From positions 4,069,501-4,133,500 of the forward strand of contig NC_134681.1 in assembly GCF_024713945.1 (NCBI RefSeq): 64,000 bases of DNA, given 5' to 3'. Every line of letters starts with the position of its first letter. Position 1 is the first letter of the stretch. The position numbers were made by a program, and so were the translations under genes. This document shows, one piece after another, positions 14,385-26,400 of the stretch. Under the pieces are notes generated by a model, which saw only the letters and a list, made by a program, of their open reading frames with translations, did no database searches and was not told the origin of the DNA. Origin of the DNA: Dermatophagoides farinae. Lineage: Eukaryota; Arthropoda; Arachnida; Sarcoptiformes; Pyroglyphidae.

Positions 14385-15532
14385 GGTCGAATACTTTGAC
14401 AGTAGTAATAACAATTTTTAATTATTTGTCAATTTATACTGATGAGACATAACTCTATCTGATTAATGAATGAATGAATTTTTCTTTTCATTCAATAATC
14501 GTTTGGATCAATTTCATTTTCATCATCATAATATAACAATAACAATAATATATAATAACCGACCGATATTGAAATTGAATGAAAATTTCAAATTTTTTTT
14601 TCTACTTTTTTTCCACATTATTTATACAACTGTACGTTGGTCAAAACAATGGCCATGCACCGAAATTGATGATGATTCAATAGTTATTTGCATTTTATTT
14701 AACAAAAAAAAATGAAATAAAATTTGAAATTGGCCAAAAAATACTTTTTTCATGAATGGACCAATGTAACATAATAATAATAATAATCGATCGATGTCTA
14801 TGTTTGCTAACATAATTGAATGATGATGACAGCGACAATTTTGTTTTGTTTTGTTTTGTTTTAAATTTTTGGCCATTTAATTGGATTTCAAATCGATTGA
14901 TTGATTGGTAATTATTTGTCTGTGTCTGTATTTTTTTTTTTGTTTGTTTTTTTCATACTGTTTTTTCAATCAAATCCAATTTCAACTGAAGAATTATTTT
15001 TCGTTTCTTTTTTTTCGAAAAAAATTCCCATATCGTTTCCGTTACAAAGAAACCAAAAAAAACCAAAAAAAAAAAAAAAAAATTATTTCAATCATCTGCG
15101 CGGCCACACCCTCTTAAAGATTAGCAAAGAAGTGGAGCAACATTTACATACAGACATATACAAACACACATTGGCCATCGTCACGCAAGCTTTTAGAAAT
15201 GGCGAGTCAAGTAAAAATAAAAAGCCAGGGTTGGTTTTTTGTTCACACCAGAGAAACACACGCACACACACACACACATAATGTGTAGTGGTTGCTGGTG
15301 GTTGTTGTGGTGGTGGTGGTGGTGGTGGTGATGGTATTGGTATTGGTTGTGGACCCTCAACCAACTGGTCAACAACAACACCAATATTTCCAAGTCAACT
15401 CACGAAACAAAGACGCCACAGAGAGGACATTGTGTCGTTTTTGTTCATTTGTTATTTCAACCAAGAAAAAAAAAAATTCAACAATCATTTTTTTTAAATT
15501 GTTTCACATTTATCGACAATCAAATTAAAATA
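14385..15532. other. Divergent 5' flanks of the Pro/Glu-repeat gene and the two-pass membrane protein gene
   Basis: About 1.1 kb between two genes transcribed away from each other, so it should contain both promoters. It holds a long A run near 15050-15080, a CA run near 15262-15282, and a GGT run near 15306-15332. I see no clear TATA box or extra exon. Confidence 0.5.
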
Positions 15533-18280
15533 ATGTCATCAACTTGTTGCGCTTGTCATCACCATACAAATCATCATATAAATGGATCAAATACATTACC
15601 ATCAAATTCATCATTTTCAGATTCAATTGGATCCTATAATAATAATAATAATAATAATAACAATAATAATAATGGAAATCATCAACATACAATCAATGTT
15701 GTAACCTGTAAATCATCATCATCATCATCCAATACAATTGATCATCATCATCATCATCAACAACATAATCATCATCATCATCATCATAATAATATGGTAT
15801 CATCAAATAATGATTGTGGTTATTGTTGTTTTCGGCCTGCTAGATGGTTATTCACATTATTATCATCATGGGCGCATAGAACAAATCGTCATCTAAGTTT
15901 AATAACATTATCATTTGTATTTATATTAATATGGTCATCAATATTATCATCAATAATGATTATACATTCATATCGTGAACGTGAATCAGCTACAAATATG
16001 ATTGAATTATTTACTATGCATAAAAATGTTGGCCAATTAGCGTTTGCTATTGGTAATGAAATGTGTAAGTATTTATTTATTGATTTTTTTTTAAATCCCG
16101 ATCACGAAACAATCAATTTTTTTTCGAGTTCATTTTCAGTGTCAACACTTAAACTAAATAAACAACAACAACAAATGATGAATAATACAACAAACAATGA
16201 TCAATTGAATCATACGAATACATCATCATTATATCAACAACAGAATGAAACCGATATGGCGGTGAAACAAATGCTCAATGCTTTAAAACAAAAAGGTTAT
16301 AATGGTGATCAGATTGAAGCGATGATTAATGAAAAATTACATTATTTACGATCAAAATGTAATAATTGGTCTATAAATATTAGCAACAATGAAATTGTCA
16401 CCAATTCAACCATTCATCATCGGAACCAGACTAAACAATCATCATCAATGATGATTGATTGTGTTCGAACATATGAAAAATTTTTCTACAATCTAGATAT
16501 GGAATTATTACCTGTTTATCATCATCAACAGCAATCGCAATCGCAACAACAAAATCAATCATGGTTATGGGAACGATATTCCAAATTAGCCATGACTGAT
16601 TTTTCATTACGTAATATGCCATATACATTATTTATTCGTGGTGTCATACAACGATATACGGCACTTGGTTTTGGTACAATATTGTTAGCCACAGCTGATT
16701 TTAATAATAAAAAATCAATAATGAAAACATTCAACATATCGGATTATTTTCATTATTATTATTCAAGTCGACAACAGATTGAATCATCATTTGTATGGAA
16801 TCAAAAATTTTATCAAAAATATCTGGAATTCGAACAATCAGAATATCAAACTGAAATGCTTGTTAATCATTTCAATCGATGGCTAATGGATATACAACAA
16901 CAATATAGCCAAATGAGTCAATTAATGATACGTTTATTCACACAAGAAACATTAAATCGTATGCATAGTTATTTGAAGAAAAAAAATGCTGAAAGTATTG
17001 AACGATTAATGTTTGTGAATGGTAATCGTACAAAATTTATCACTGATCAAGATGCTAATAATCAAATTAGTATAAATGTGGATAGTGATTTCATTGAATC
17101 ATTTGGTCTGCAAAGAATACAACATTTAATCAATATGGCACCACAACAACAACAAAAATCATCAACAATTGATGATGTTAACAATGTAATGAATGAACAA
17201 TATGAACAATTGACCAAAGATCAAGTACGATTCTTGATACGTGTACAAGATTTTCTAAATATATCAATGTATTCACATCTTGTACAAACAATGATCAATG
17301 AACAAACAAATTTCATTTATCATTCAATTGTTGTTACCATGTTAATCATATCCGTTGTTTCTGGTCTAATTCTCTTTATTTATATCTGTATTTGGTCATC
17401 ATATTTTCGTCATCAATCCTGTTGTATGATGATGAAATCCACTAATCATCATCATCATCATCATTCAGGTATATTTAATCGTCGTTGGTTTATACGAAGA
17501 AGACCATTCTGGAATCTATCATTACCATCAACATCTACATTTAAAACATATTTTTCATCAACAGCAACAAATCAACAACATTCAACAGGTTGTCATCATT
17601 GTCATCATCATCATCATCAATCATTGAATCATCGATCATGTAGATCATCATTGACAAATCATCATCATAATTATTGTGGTCCTATGACCTGTTGCTGTTG
17701 TTGTTGTTTTCAAATGATAATGAATCCTGGTTCACCAACAATCAATAATGGTAGATTATTAAAGAAAAATCATTGCCATCATACATCAACATTGGCAAAT
17801 GTTATATTTCCATGTTCAAATTCTAATAATGCATTTCTTATATCATCATCAACAAAACGAACAATTGCCGGTGCCGTCATAAATCGTTATTGTGCTACAC
17901 CAATTTCCTCTTCATCATCATCGAATAATCATCAAAATCAATCAATTAATCATAATACAAATAATAATAATCAAACAAAAACATCACTTTCAACATATAA
18001 ATTTGATAATACTCGTAATAATCATGGTAGTGGTAAAAATGCCATAAACAATGGTGATACAGTAGCTCCAATTGGTCCATCATTATCATCATCATCAACG
18101 ACATCGACAAATTCAAATCATCAAATTGATTGTAGTATAAAACATGAAAAATTATCATCAATAGCTGAAAAAAATTCTGAATGTCCAAAACAAAAAAACA
18201 ATGGAATTGATGATGATGATGATAATGGTAATGGTAATTTAGCCGAAAATAATGGATGTAATGATAATAATAACAAATAA
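15533..18280 (+). CDS. Two-pass membrane protein with large ectodomain, function unknown
   Basis: Start taken at ATG 15533; the frame is open further upstream but there it is leader-like. I infer one 75 bp intron (16065-16139), giving 890 residues; unspliced reading stays open and gives 915. Order: His/Asn/Ser-rich cytoplasmic leader, a first membrane helix at about residues 122-145 (SLITLSFVFILIWSSILSSI), roughly 430 residues of helical ectodomain with N-glycosylation sequons (NNT, NWS, NIS, NNT), a second helix near 600 (SIVVTMLIISVVSGLILFIY), then a long Cys/His/Asn-rich tail with a run of six Cys that could be palmitoylated. Helix, all-alpha ectodomain, helix is the layout of sensor receptors such as NIT-domain proteins, but the match is too weak to name one, and no kinase or cyclase domain follows. 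Confidence 0.75.
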   Translation: MSSTCCACHHHTNHHINGSNTLPSNSSFSDSIGSYNNNNNNNNNNNNGNHQHTINVVTCKSSSSSSNTIDHHHHHQQHNHHHHHHNNMVSSNNDCGYCCFRPARWLFTLLSSWAHRTNRHLSLITLSFVFILIWSSILSSIMIIHSYRERESATNMIELFTMHKNVGQLAFAIGNEMCKYLFIDFFLNPDHETINFFSSSFSVSTLKLNKQQQQMMNNTTNNDQLNHTNTSSLYQQQNETDMAVKQMLNALKQKGYNGDQIEAMINEKLHYLRSKCNNWSINISNNEIVTNSTIHHRNQTKQSSSMMIDCVRTYEKFFYNLDMELLPVYHHQQQSQSQQQNQSWLWERYSKLAMTDFSLRNMPYTLFIRGVIQRYTALGFGTILLATADFNNKKSIMKTFNISDYFHYYYSSRQQIESSFVWNQKFYQKYLEFEQSEYQTEMLVNHFNRWLMDIQQQYSQMSQLMIRLFTQETLNRMHSYLKKKNAESIERLMFVNGNRTKFITDQDANNQISINVDSDFIESFGLQRIQHLINMAPQQQQKSSTIDDVNNVMNEQYEQLTKDQVRFLIRVQDFLNISMYSHLVQTMINEQTNFIYHSIVVTMLIISVVSGLILFIYICIWSSYFRHQSCCMMMKSTNHHHHHHSGIFNRRWFIRRRPFWNLSLPSTSTFKTYFSSTATNQQHSTGCHHCHHHHHQSLNHRSCRSSLTNHHHNYCGPMTCCCCCCFQMIMNPGSPTINNGRLLKKNHCHHTSTLANVIFPCSNSNNAFLISSSTKRTIAGAVINRYCATPISSSSSSNNHQNQSINHNTNNNNQTKTSLSTYKFDNTRNNHGSGKNAINNGDTVAPIGPSLSSSSTTSTNSNHQIDCSIKHEKLSSIAEKNSECPKQKNNGIDDDDDNGNGNLAENNGCNDNNNK
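16065..16139 (+). other. Inferred 75 bp stop-free intron
   Basis: GTAAGT at the left edge and a pyrimidine-rich tract ending TTTTCAG at the right edge fit the intron style of this window. The length is a multiple of three with no in-frame stop, so retention would add 25 mostly aromatic and hydrophobic residues (YLFIDFFLNP...) to the ectodomain. Confidence 0.65.
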
Positions 18281-18491
18281 AATTTCTTTGATCAATTTTT
18301 TTTTCATATCTTTATCTTCTTTTTTTTGAAATAAAAATAAAAAATCAATTTTTTTCTTGCCAAAAAACAAAACAAAAAAATTTTTCTCATTGTTCTGATT
18401 GAAGCAATGATTTTTCGAGTACAATTTTTAATGTCTATACATGAAACAAAAAAAAAAAAAAAAAAGAAGTGTGTGTGTGTGCGTGTTTTTA

Positions 18492-21400
18492 CTAATAACT
18501 AATCATATTGGATGGATATTTAGTTGAAGGAAATTGTAAAAGCATAGATGATGATGATGTTGTTGCTGTTGTAGTTGATGCTATAGCTGTTGTTGATGAT
18601 AATGGGAGTGCTGGAGGTGGTGGTGGGGGTGGTGGTTGATGCTGTATAAAGGCTTGACTATTTATTGTATGTTGAGATGTTGGTAATGGTGTTGTTGGTA
18701 CTGGTGGTGGTGATGATGTTAATAATTGATGATTATTTGTGGCTGATATTCGGCCAGTAATAGATGATGATGATGGTGGGGGTGGTGGTGGTGGCGGTGA
18801 CATCATTGCTGTTGTGGAGAAAAATTCACCACCACCATAATTGTGACGAATTCTAAGTCTAACCGATGGCATACTTTGGCTAATAAGCTGTACAGCTTCT
18901 TGATGTGTCATACCAATTGTAGATCGATCATTAATTTCAAGTATCTCATCACCAATCTGTAATAATGAACTGGCTGGACCATTTGTTGCTATTGCCAATA
19001 TGAATAATGGCATACCATTGAATTCAGCACCACCACGTATAGAGAATCCATAACCATTTGTACCACGTATTAATTCACAGCTATAACAATCGGCTGGTAC
19101 GATTCGTAATAATAATGTATCGTCTAATCGTAAACAACAAGCAGCAATAAGAAAATTATTGAAAAAAACTAGAAAAAAAACTTACCAGATTCTTTGATTT
19201 TATTAACAATTTCTGGATGTGACATATTCGTAACATCAACACCATTCACGGCAATGATACGATCACGTATATGTAAACGTTGACAACGATATGCAGGACT
19301 ACCGTCAATTATTCGTCCAATCAATGCACAATTACCACATGAAATAATGACAAAACCAAAACCTTCATAATCTTGTCGATGTAATTGTACATCATATGCA
19401 TTTAGGTAACGTTTACGTCTTACAAGGATAGTAACCTGTGCACCAGTTTGTGCCATTAATTGTACCACTTCTTGGTGGCTTGAACCAATAACATATTGTC
19501 CATTTATAGCAATTAATTCATCACCTGCTTTTAATGTACCATCTTTATGTGCTGCTCCACCAATAACAATTGATCCAATTGCAACATTACTACCATCTTC
19601 AGAGCCACCAATAATACGAAAACCGAATCCCGTATCAGTACGATTCAATGTAATCTGATGATATTCATAATCTATATCAATTTGACCAAATAAATTACCC
19701 GTTGATGATAATGGTGGTGGTAATGATCGATCATCATTTGTAGTCATTGTTGATAATATTGGTGCCGATTGACTTGACTATAAAAAAAAATCAATAAAAA
19801 CATTGAATCCAAGTGAATGAAAAACAACTTACTTTCATTGATGAATTATTCATCATTACCATTGGAAAATTACTATAATCCATTTGCTGTTGTAGTGGTT
19901 GTTTTTGTAGCTGTTGATTACTATAAACATGATTATTATTATCACCACTAGCCATATTTATATTATTATTATAATCATCATTAGTATATAGATTATTATA
20001 ACATTGTTGATCATATTGATCATCAATATCATTGTTGTGATTATTATTATTATTATTCTGAGTATTTGTTATAGGATTCATCATCGTCATCATCGTTATT
20101 GGATCATTATTATTCCAGGTATCACCTGTTGCTGCTACCATCGGATTCGTTAATAATGGTAATGTTGTATTATAATTTCTATTATACATTGTTGATTGTT
20201 GTTTTTGCTGTTGCTGCTGCTGTTGTTGTTGTTGTTGTTGATAGAATAATTCTTCATTTGGTGTTTTACAATTCCGTATTATATTGCCCGATTGTTGTCC
20301 AATAGCTAAATTATCCATATCGATCATATTATTATCATTATTATTTGTCATTGGATTATTCATCATCATCATCATTGTTGTTGTTGATTGATTTGGTGTT
20401 TTTGATCGAAATCTTTTTTTACGTTTTACCATAAATTCTGTTGGTTCATCCACTGGACATTGTTTCAATAATTCGACAACATCCAAATGTGCTAATTGTG
20501 TTAAATCAACACCATTTATACTTAATAGAATATCACCTTGTCGTAATGAACAGCAACGTTCAATGTCAAGAATTTTCTTTACTTTTTGTCCATTATGACC
20601 TTCACTTATGGTGAATCCAAATCCTATGTGTGGTGGAGAGAAAAAAAAATTGTAAAAAATTCAAAAAAACAAATCAATTTTCAGTTCTCAATACCTTGAA
20701 ATCCTTTGATTATTTTCAGATTAATTATATCATAATCTTCATCACTAATACCGATTGGTAATTGATAACCACGTGCAAACGTTAAACGTACACGATCACC
20801 AACAGTAAATGTTGCAAATAATTGTGCAATATCTGAATGTTGATAACCGGCAACAGAAACACCGGCAACCGATACAAGTACATCACCTGGTTGTATAACA
20901 CCGGATGCAGCAGCTGAACCACCTTGTATCAATGATTTAACCACAATTAATCCTTTATCGATTTCAATCAATGTAAAACCAAATCCATTGATGCCTTTTA
21001 CTAATTCAATTTCATATGGTCGTTCATATTGTGTACGTTTATTGATATGATCAATATAATAAACACCATAATGTGAATCGGATATACGTTCCCAGCCATA
21101 TGGTAATGATGCTGCATCTATAGCAACAATATTCGATCGATTTCGTTTACGTTTTGCCATTGCTGTCATTGTTGACCATGATGATGTTGAATCCATTTTC
21201 ATGTTTGATTCATTCTTCATTATCATTGTTTCACTGTTTTGTAATTAAAAATTAAAATAAAATAAATATTTTAAAGGAAAAAAAATTATCCAAGAAAAAA
21301 AATAATACCTTGCCATCGTCGTTGGATTATTATAATCAGATGATGGTAAAGCTGTACCATAATAATAATTACAATAAACACCTGATTCTAATAATAATCC

Positions 21401-23425
21401 TGAACGTTCCATTTGTATAAATTGTTCTTTTGTAACAAATCGATAATCAACACCATCAATTTCAGCATCACGTTTTGGCCTAGTTGTTATTGGTATTGTA
21501 CGTGCATAAATATTATCACGAATTAGTTCCTGTAATTTATGATCCAATGAACCGCGTACAAAACGTCGTGATAAATATTCACGTAATTCTAATGGGAATC
21601 CATGTTGGCCACCAGTCAATACTTTAAATGAATGTCTTGATTGTCTTGATAATATCTGTTCAATATCGTATGATGTTAATCCAGCTATTTGTTCACCATC
21701 AATTTCGATAATAATATCTCCAGTTTCAGTAAAATAAGGCATTTGACCATAATCTGAACCTCCCGATATAAGATAATCTCCTGATTGATTTTAATAAAAA
21801 AAAATATGATCAGTGATCATCATGAAAAAAGAAAATCCAACAATCAAAATGACACACTTACCATTGGATAATGATTCACAAATGGCTATATTTTGTGACC
21901 AATGTGGTAATTTACCACCACTACTACCACCACCACCACCACCATATTGATGATGATCATTATTAACACTTTTGGCGACATTATCATCACCACCACCATT
22001 TTCATTAATCATTTCAATCATCATTGTTCTATCATTGTTTGATGAATTTTTATTATTATTATCCACTTGTTGCTGCTGCTGATAATGATGGCCATTATTA
22101 TTATTTGTTGATTTTAATGCTGATTTTTTTACATTTAATATTGATGAATGATGTGATGATGATGATGCATCAATATCTTCAACAACATCGCCACCACCAA
22201 TAACAACAACATCATTATCATCATCATCATTATCCACGGTATTATTGACAATATTTTCATTATTCATTGTTTTAGCCATCTTCTTTGTATTATTTTTTTC
22301 CAAAATAAATGATGATTTTGTTTGAGGTAATAATTTTGATACAAATGATGATGATGATGATGAGGTATTATTATGATTATTTTCATTTAACACTTTAATT
22401 TTTGTTGCTGATACATTTTCATTATTTATAATTTGATTATTATTATTATGATTATGATGATGATTTTTTATTATCGATGATGATGATGATGATGATGAAC
22501 CATTCATGGATATTGATGTTGGCGCTGCTGCTGCTGTTGTTGTTGTTTTTGTAGTTAAATCATTTAACCGATAGGTGTTACCATTATTATTATTATTATT
22601 ATCAATGGTCAAAGTTGATGATTTGGCTGCTGCCGCTGTAGTTGTTGTTGTTGTATTTGATGCTATTGACGTTGTTGTTGTCGTTGTTAATAATGATGAT
22701 GAGTCATGATGAAGAACAGCCATATCAACATCAACAACAGGTATGGTATCCGTATTGTATGGCTTAGTGTTGTTGCTGCTGTTCTTGTTGTTCTGGTTCT
22801 GATTATTATTATTATTATGGCTACCACTATCCAGAACATCATCATCATCGTTTATGATGATTTTATTTGATAATAATGATGATGATGCTAGCATATCTGA
22901 TTCTGGTTCTAGTTCTAATTTTAGTTTATGTTGTTGTGGTTGTTGTTTTTGCTCATTCAATTTTAGTTGTTTTTGCTGTGGTTGTTGTGGTGGTTGTTGC
23001 TTATTACCTGTCTGATGTTGATGGTGGTTGTTGTTGTTGTTATTATAATTGTTGCTGCCACTAGATTGTACACCATCATCATCATCATCATCATCAGTAC
23101 GTTTTTTATTATTTTTAATAATTTTTATTGTTCCACTTGGGTCAATCAATGATTCATTATTATTATTTGAATCATTTTGTTTTGATTTTAATTGTAAATT
23201 CATTAAATTCAATTCTAAATTATTTGATTCATTATCATCATGTTCATATGGTAATGAACTCGATGATGATGATGAAATAGTTGATAATGGTGATTGTTCT
23301 TTTGTCATTTCAATCATCATCATTTCAACTGTTGATTCAGATTTTTCTTGCTGTTCTTTTAATGATAATAATGATGATGATGATGATGATGAATCGGATG
23401 ATTGATGATTATCATCATCAGCCAT
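18492..23425 (-). CDS. Magi: MAGI-type inverted MAGUK scaffold (PDZ0-GK-WW-5 PDZ)
   Basis: Minus-strand exons 21862-23425, 21309-21780, 20695-21233, 19833-20623, 19186-19777 and 18492-19123; all GT-AG, continuous frame, 1,529 residues. After a 500-residue Ser/Asn/Gln leader comes a reduced PDZ0 and a guanylate-kinase-like region (REYLSRRFVRGSLDHKLQEL, GVDYRFVTKEQF, LLESGVY), then one WW domain (LPYGWERISDSHYGVYYIDH), then five PDZ domains at about 752-835, 850-935, 1158-1243, 1245-1332 and 1335-1420, each with a GFGF or GYGF loop. This order is diagnostic of MAGI proteins, which organise cell junctions and bind membrane-protein C-termini. The GK region lacks a visible ATP P-loop, as in the family. 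Only one WW domain is present; it resembles the second WW of other MAGIs. The tail is Pro-rich. The gene converges on the membrane protein gene 211 bp away. Confidence 0.93.
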
Positions 23426-26400
23426 ATTTTATTATTGATTAATTTCGTTTTTGGCTCACTTGAAAAAAAAATATTGTCAACGATTCACGATAACAACAAA
23501 AAAAAGAGGGTGGAGAGAAAAAGTCAAAAAAAGGACCAAAGAAAAACGAACCTGTGTGTGACACATGTTGCATATGGTTTTTTTCTGGTCTCACAACCGC
23601 TGCCACCACCACCACCACATTACTGCACACATACAAACACACACACACTTTGAATCATGACCGTTGAAATTATCCAAAACTAGAAAAAAAACAAACGGCC
23701 ACACATGTCACCATTTCCATTTTGATATACACTTAGGTCACAGATATATGCACATGTCACACATACACACACTCACACGAAAAAAAAATTTGTTTCTTGA
23801 TGTTGTGAGAAAATTTTTGTTTTCAAATTTTGTTGTTGTTTAGATCAATCATCAATAACAATAACTGAATGACGACGACGACGACAACGAACGTTGTCAT
23901 GGTATTTCTCTATGTCTCACTCTGCGGAAATAAATCAGACAAACACACACACACACACACTTTCAATGGATTTTGTCTGTCTGTGTGTTTGTGTTTTGAT
24001 TTGGATTCGGTTATTTTATTCATCGATAAAATGGATTTACATTTAGATTTTTGTTCACTTCCCATTTCATCATCATCATCATCATCAATATTAATCAATC
24101 AAATCAGATCAGATTCGGCATATGTATATTGATATATAATGTCTGTCTGTCTCTTTCTCTCTCTCTCTCTCACTCTCTTTCTCTTTTTATATGCAATTTA
24201 ATGATGTGTTTATGTGAGTGGATGATGTGGATTGATGATGATGTTGAATGTGGATATAGATGAATAAAATGTTTACAAATGAAATTCAATTCAATTCGAT
24301 CGATTGGATTGAATTGAATTTGAAAAAAAATTGTTTTTCAAAACAACAACAAATGGGCTTGTGATTTTTTGTTTAAATGATGACGAAAAAAAAAAAACAA
24401 AATCACAGAACAGAATTGAATGAATGTGAAAATAATGATGATGGTGATGATGATGATGAGTAACTTGTGATTAAATGAAGAAAAAATGAAAAAAAAATTC
24501 TTTGATATGAAACAAAGAAACAACAACAACAACAAAAGAAAAAAAAAACAATTGAAGCAAAAATAATGATGATGATGATGAACAATCAAGAATCGTGAAT
24601 AGTTGCCAAGAATTTTTTGTTGTTGTTGTTGTTGATGTTGCCGATTCTGTTTGAATGACGGGCGTATGTGTACGTGTGTATTTATGGCATCACAAATAAA
24701 CATTAAATAATTGTTAATGATGATGATGATGATGATAAGTAGTAAAAGTAAAAGAAAATGAAAAAAAAACCCGTAAAAGCAGCAGCAGTATTCTTTGATT
24801 CTTTAATTGATATTCTTGCCGTTGTTGTTGCTGTTGCTGTTGTGGTAGTAGAATTTTTATGTTTAAAGATTAAAAGTTGGTACTAATACACACTAATACA
24901 CCCACTATCGTAAGATCATAAGATGAATTCATGACTTTTAAACTTTTCATCATCAAATATATAATCATTAAGAAAGAAAAGATTACGATTTTGAGCATTT
25001 TATTCTTCAATTTCAAAAAATTTTTTTTTCATGGCAAATTTATTCTGTGTGTGTGCGTGTGTGCGATTGAAATTAACAACACAAAATGTTTTGCTATATG
25101 GATGGATGAATGGATGGATGGATGGTTTGTTTGTAGTCAAATAGAAAAATAAACATACAAAATGAAAACATTGAAGAAACTGCACTGGTCATACTACTAT
25201 TGCCACTATAGTCATATGAAATTATCATCATTTCATCAACAAAAAAAAAGATAGAAAAAAAATAACATTACCCGAAATAACCGGTAAAAAAAAACCTAAA
25301 CACACAAACTTACACATACAAACATTTAAAACAAAACGAAATAAAAATAAAAAAAAAAATGGAATGGAAAAAATTCAACACATTCACAGTCACAAGTGTT
25401 TGGTCGGTTTTTGATTTTAATGATGATGATGATGATGAACTTGTGCTACTTGGCCTGTTCTCTATCTCTATCTCTCTCTCTTTAGCTCTCTTGTTCTCTC
25501 TTCAGCTACCAATGTCTGGCTACACAAATGTTTAAAATTTTTCTTTTTATTTTCATTTTTGCTGAAAAATTTCTGCTAAAAACAAGATTTTTTTTTTTTT
25601 TGGCCAACTCTCTATGATGAAGCATACTTGATTCTGGATCATCAATTCAATTCAATTAAATTTAAAAATGGTCCGTTAAAACAACAGAACAGAACAGAAC
25701 AGAACAAAACAAAACAAAACAAAGAAAAGAAATTTTTCACATTTTCTTTTGATGTTTATCCTGGTTATATAAACATGTTTATATTACACCACATTCATTC
25801 ATTCACAAAGAGTGAAAGTTAATCTCATATGTGTTTATCTCAATCTCATCAACATTTTCCATCATAATAATAATAATAATAATAACTCATCATTTTGTCA
25901 GAAAAAAAAATTTTTTTTTTTTTGTTAATAATATATAGTGTGATGTCCATTGTGGTCATATGTGCATTATTATTATTATTATGTCGTGATGATTGATGTG
26001 AATGAATTTTAGTTGTTGTTGTTGTTGTTGTTGTTATTGTTGACTGACATAATCAATTGGCTATATGACTATAACAACAACAACAACAACAACAACAGCA
26101 GCAGCAGCACTGTATATGATTCTTTGAATTGAATGATGAAAATGTTTAAAGTTTGTTGTTGTTGTTGTTGTCGTAACAATTTTCATACATACACACACAC
26201 ACACACACAAATGATATGTCAATCATTTTTGAATTTTTCTTTTTTTGTTTTGTTTTTTGTTTTTGTTTCATTTTCATTCATTTTTTTTTAAATGAAATTT
26301 TTTTTTTCGACATCAATTGTTACACACGCAAACATACACACATACACACAGACGGTGGTCATATGGATAATTTGAATTTGGATCATCATCATCATCATCA

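Noticed and set aside
14385-14414. Upstream extension of the Pro/Glu-repeat protein from a TTG codon
   Set aside because: TTG is not an expected nuclear start in animals; the first in-frame ATG is at 14384. The same reasoning moved the Argonaute-like start to 59916 and the nested filamin-repeat start to 53480.
15347-15532. Upstream in-frame ATG extension of the two-pass membrane protein
   Set aside because: The 62 extra residues have no domain-like content and follow GGT and CA repeats; the ATG at 15533 has a better A-rich context. It remains possible.
13158-23425. Idea that the MAGI guanylate-kinase region is the missing part of the DLG5-like gene
   Set aside because: MAGI is on the opposite strand and has its own complete PDZ0-GK-WW-PDZ order and continuous frame.
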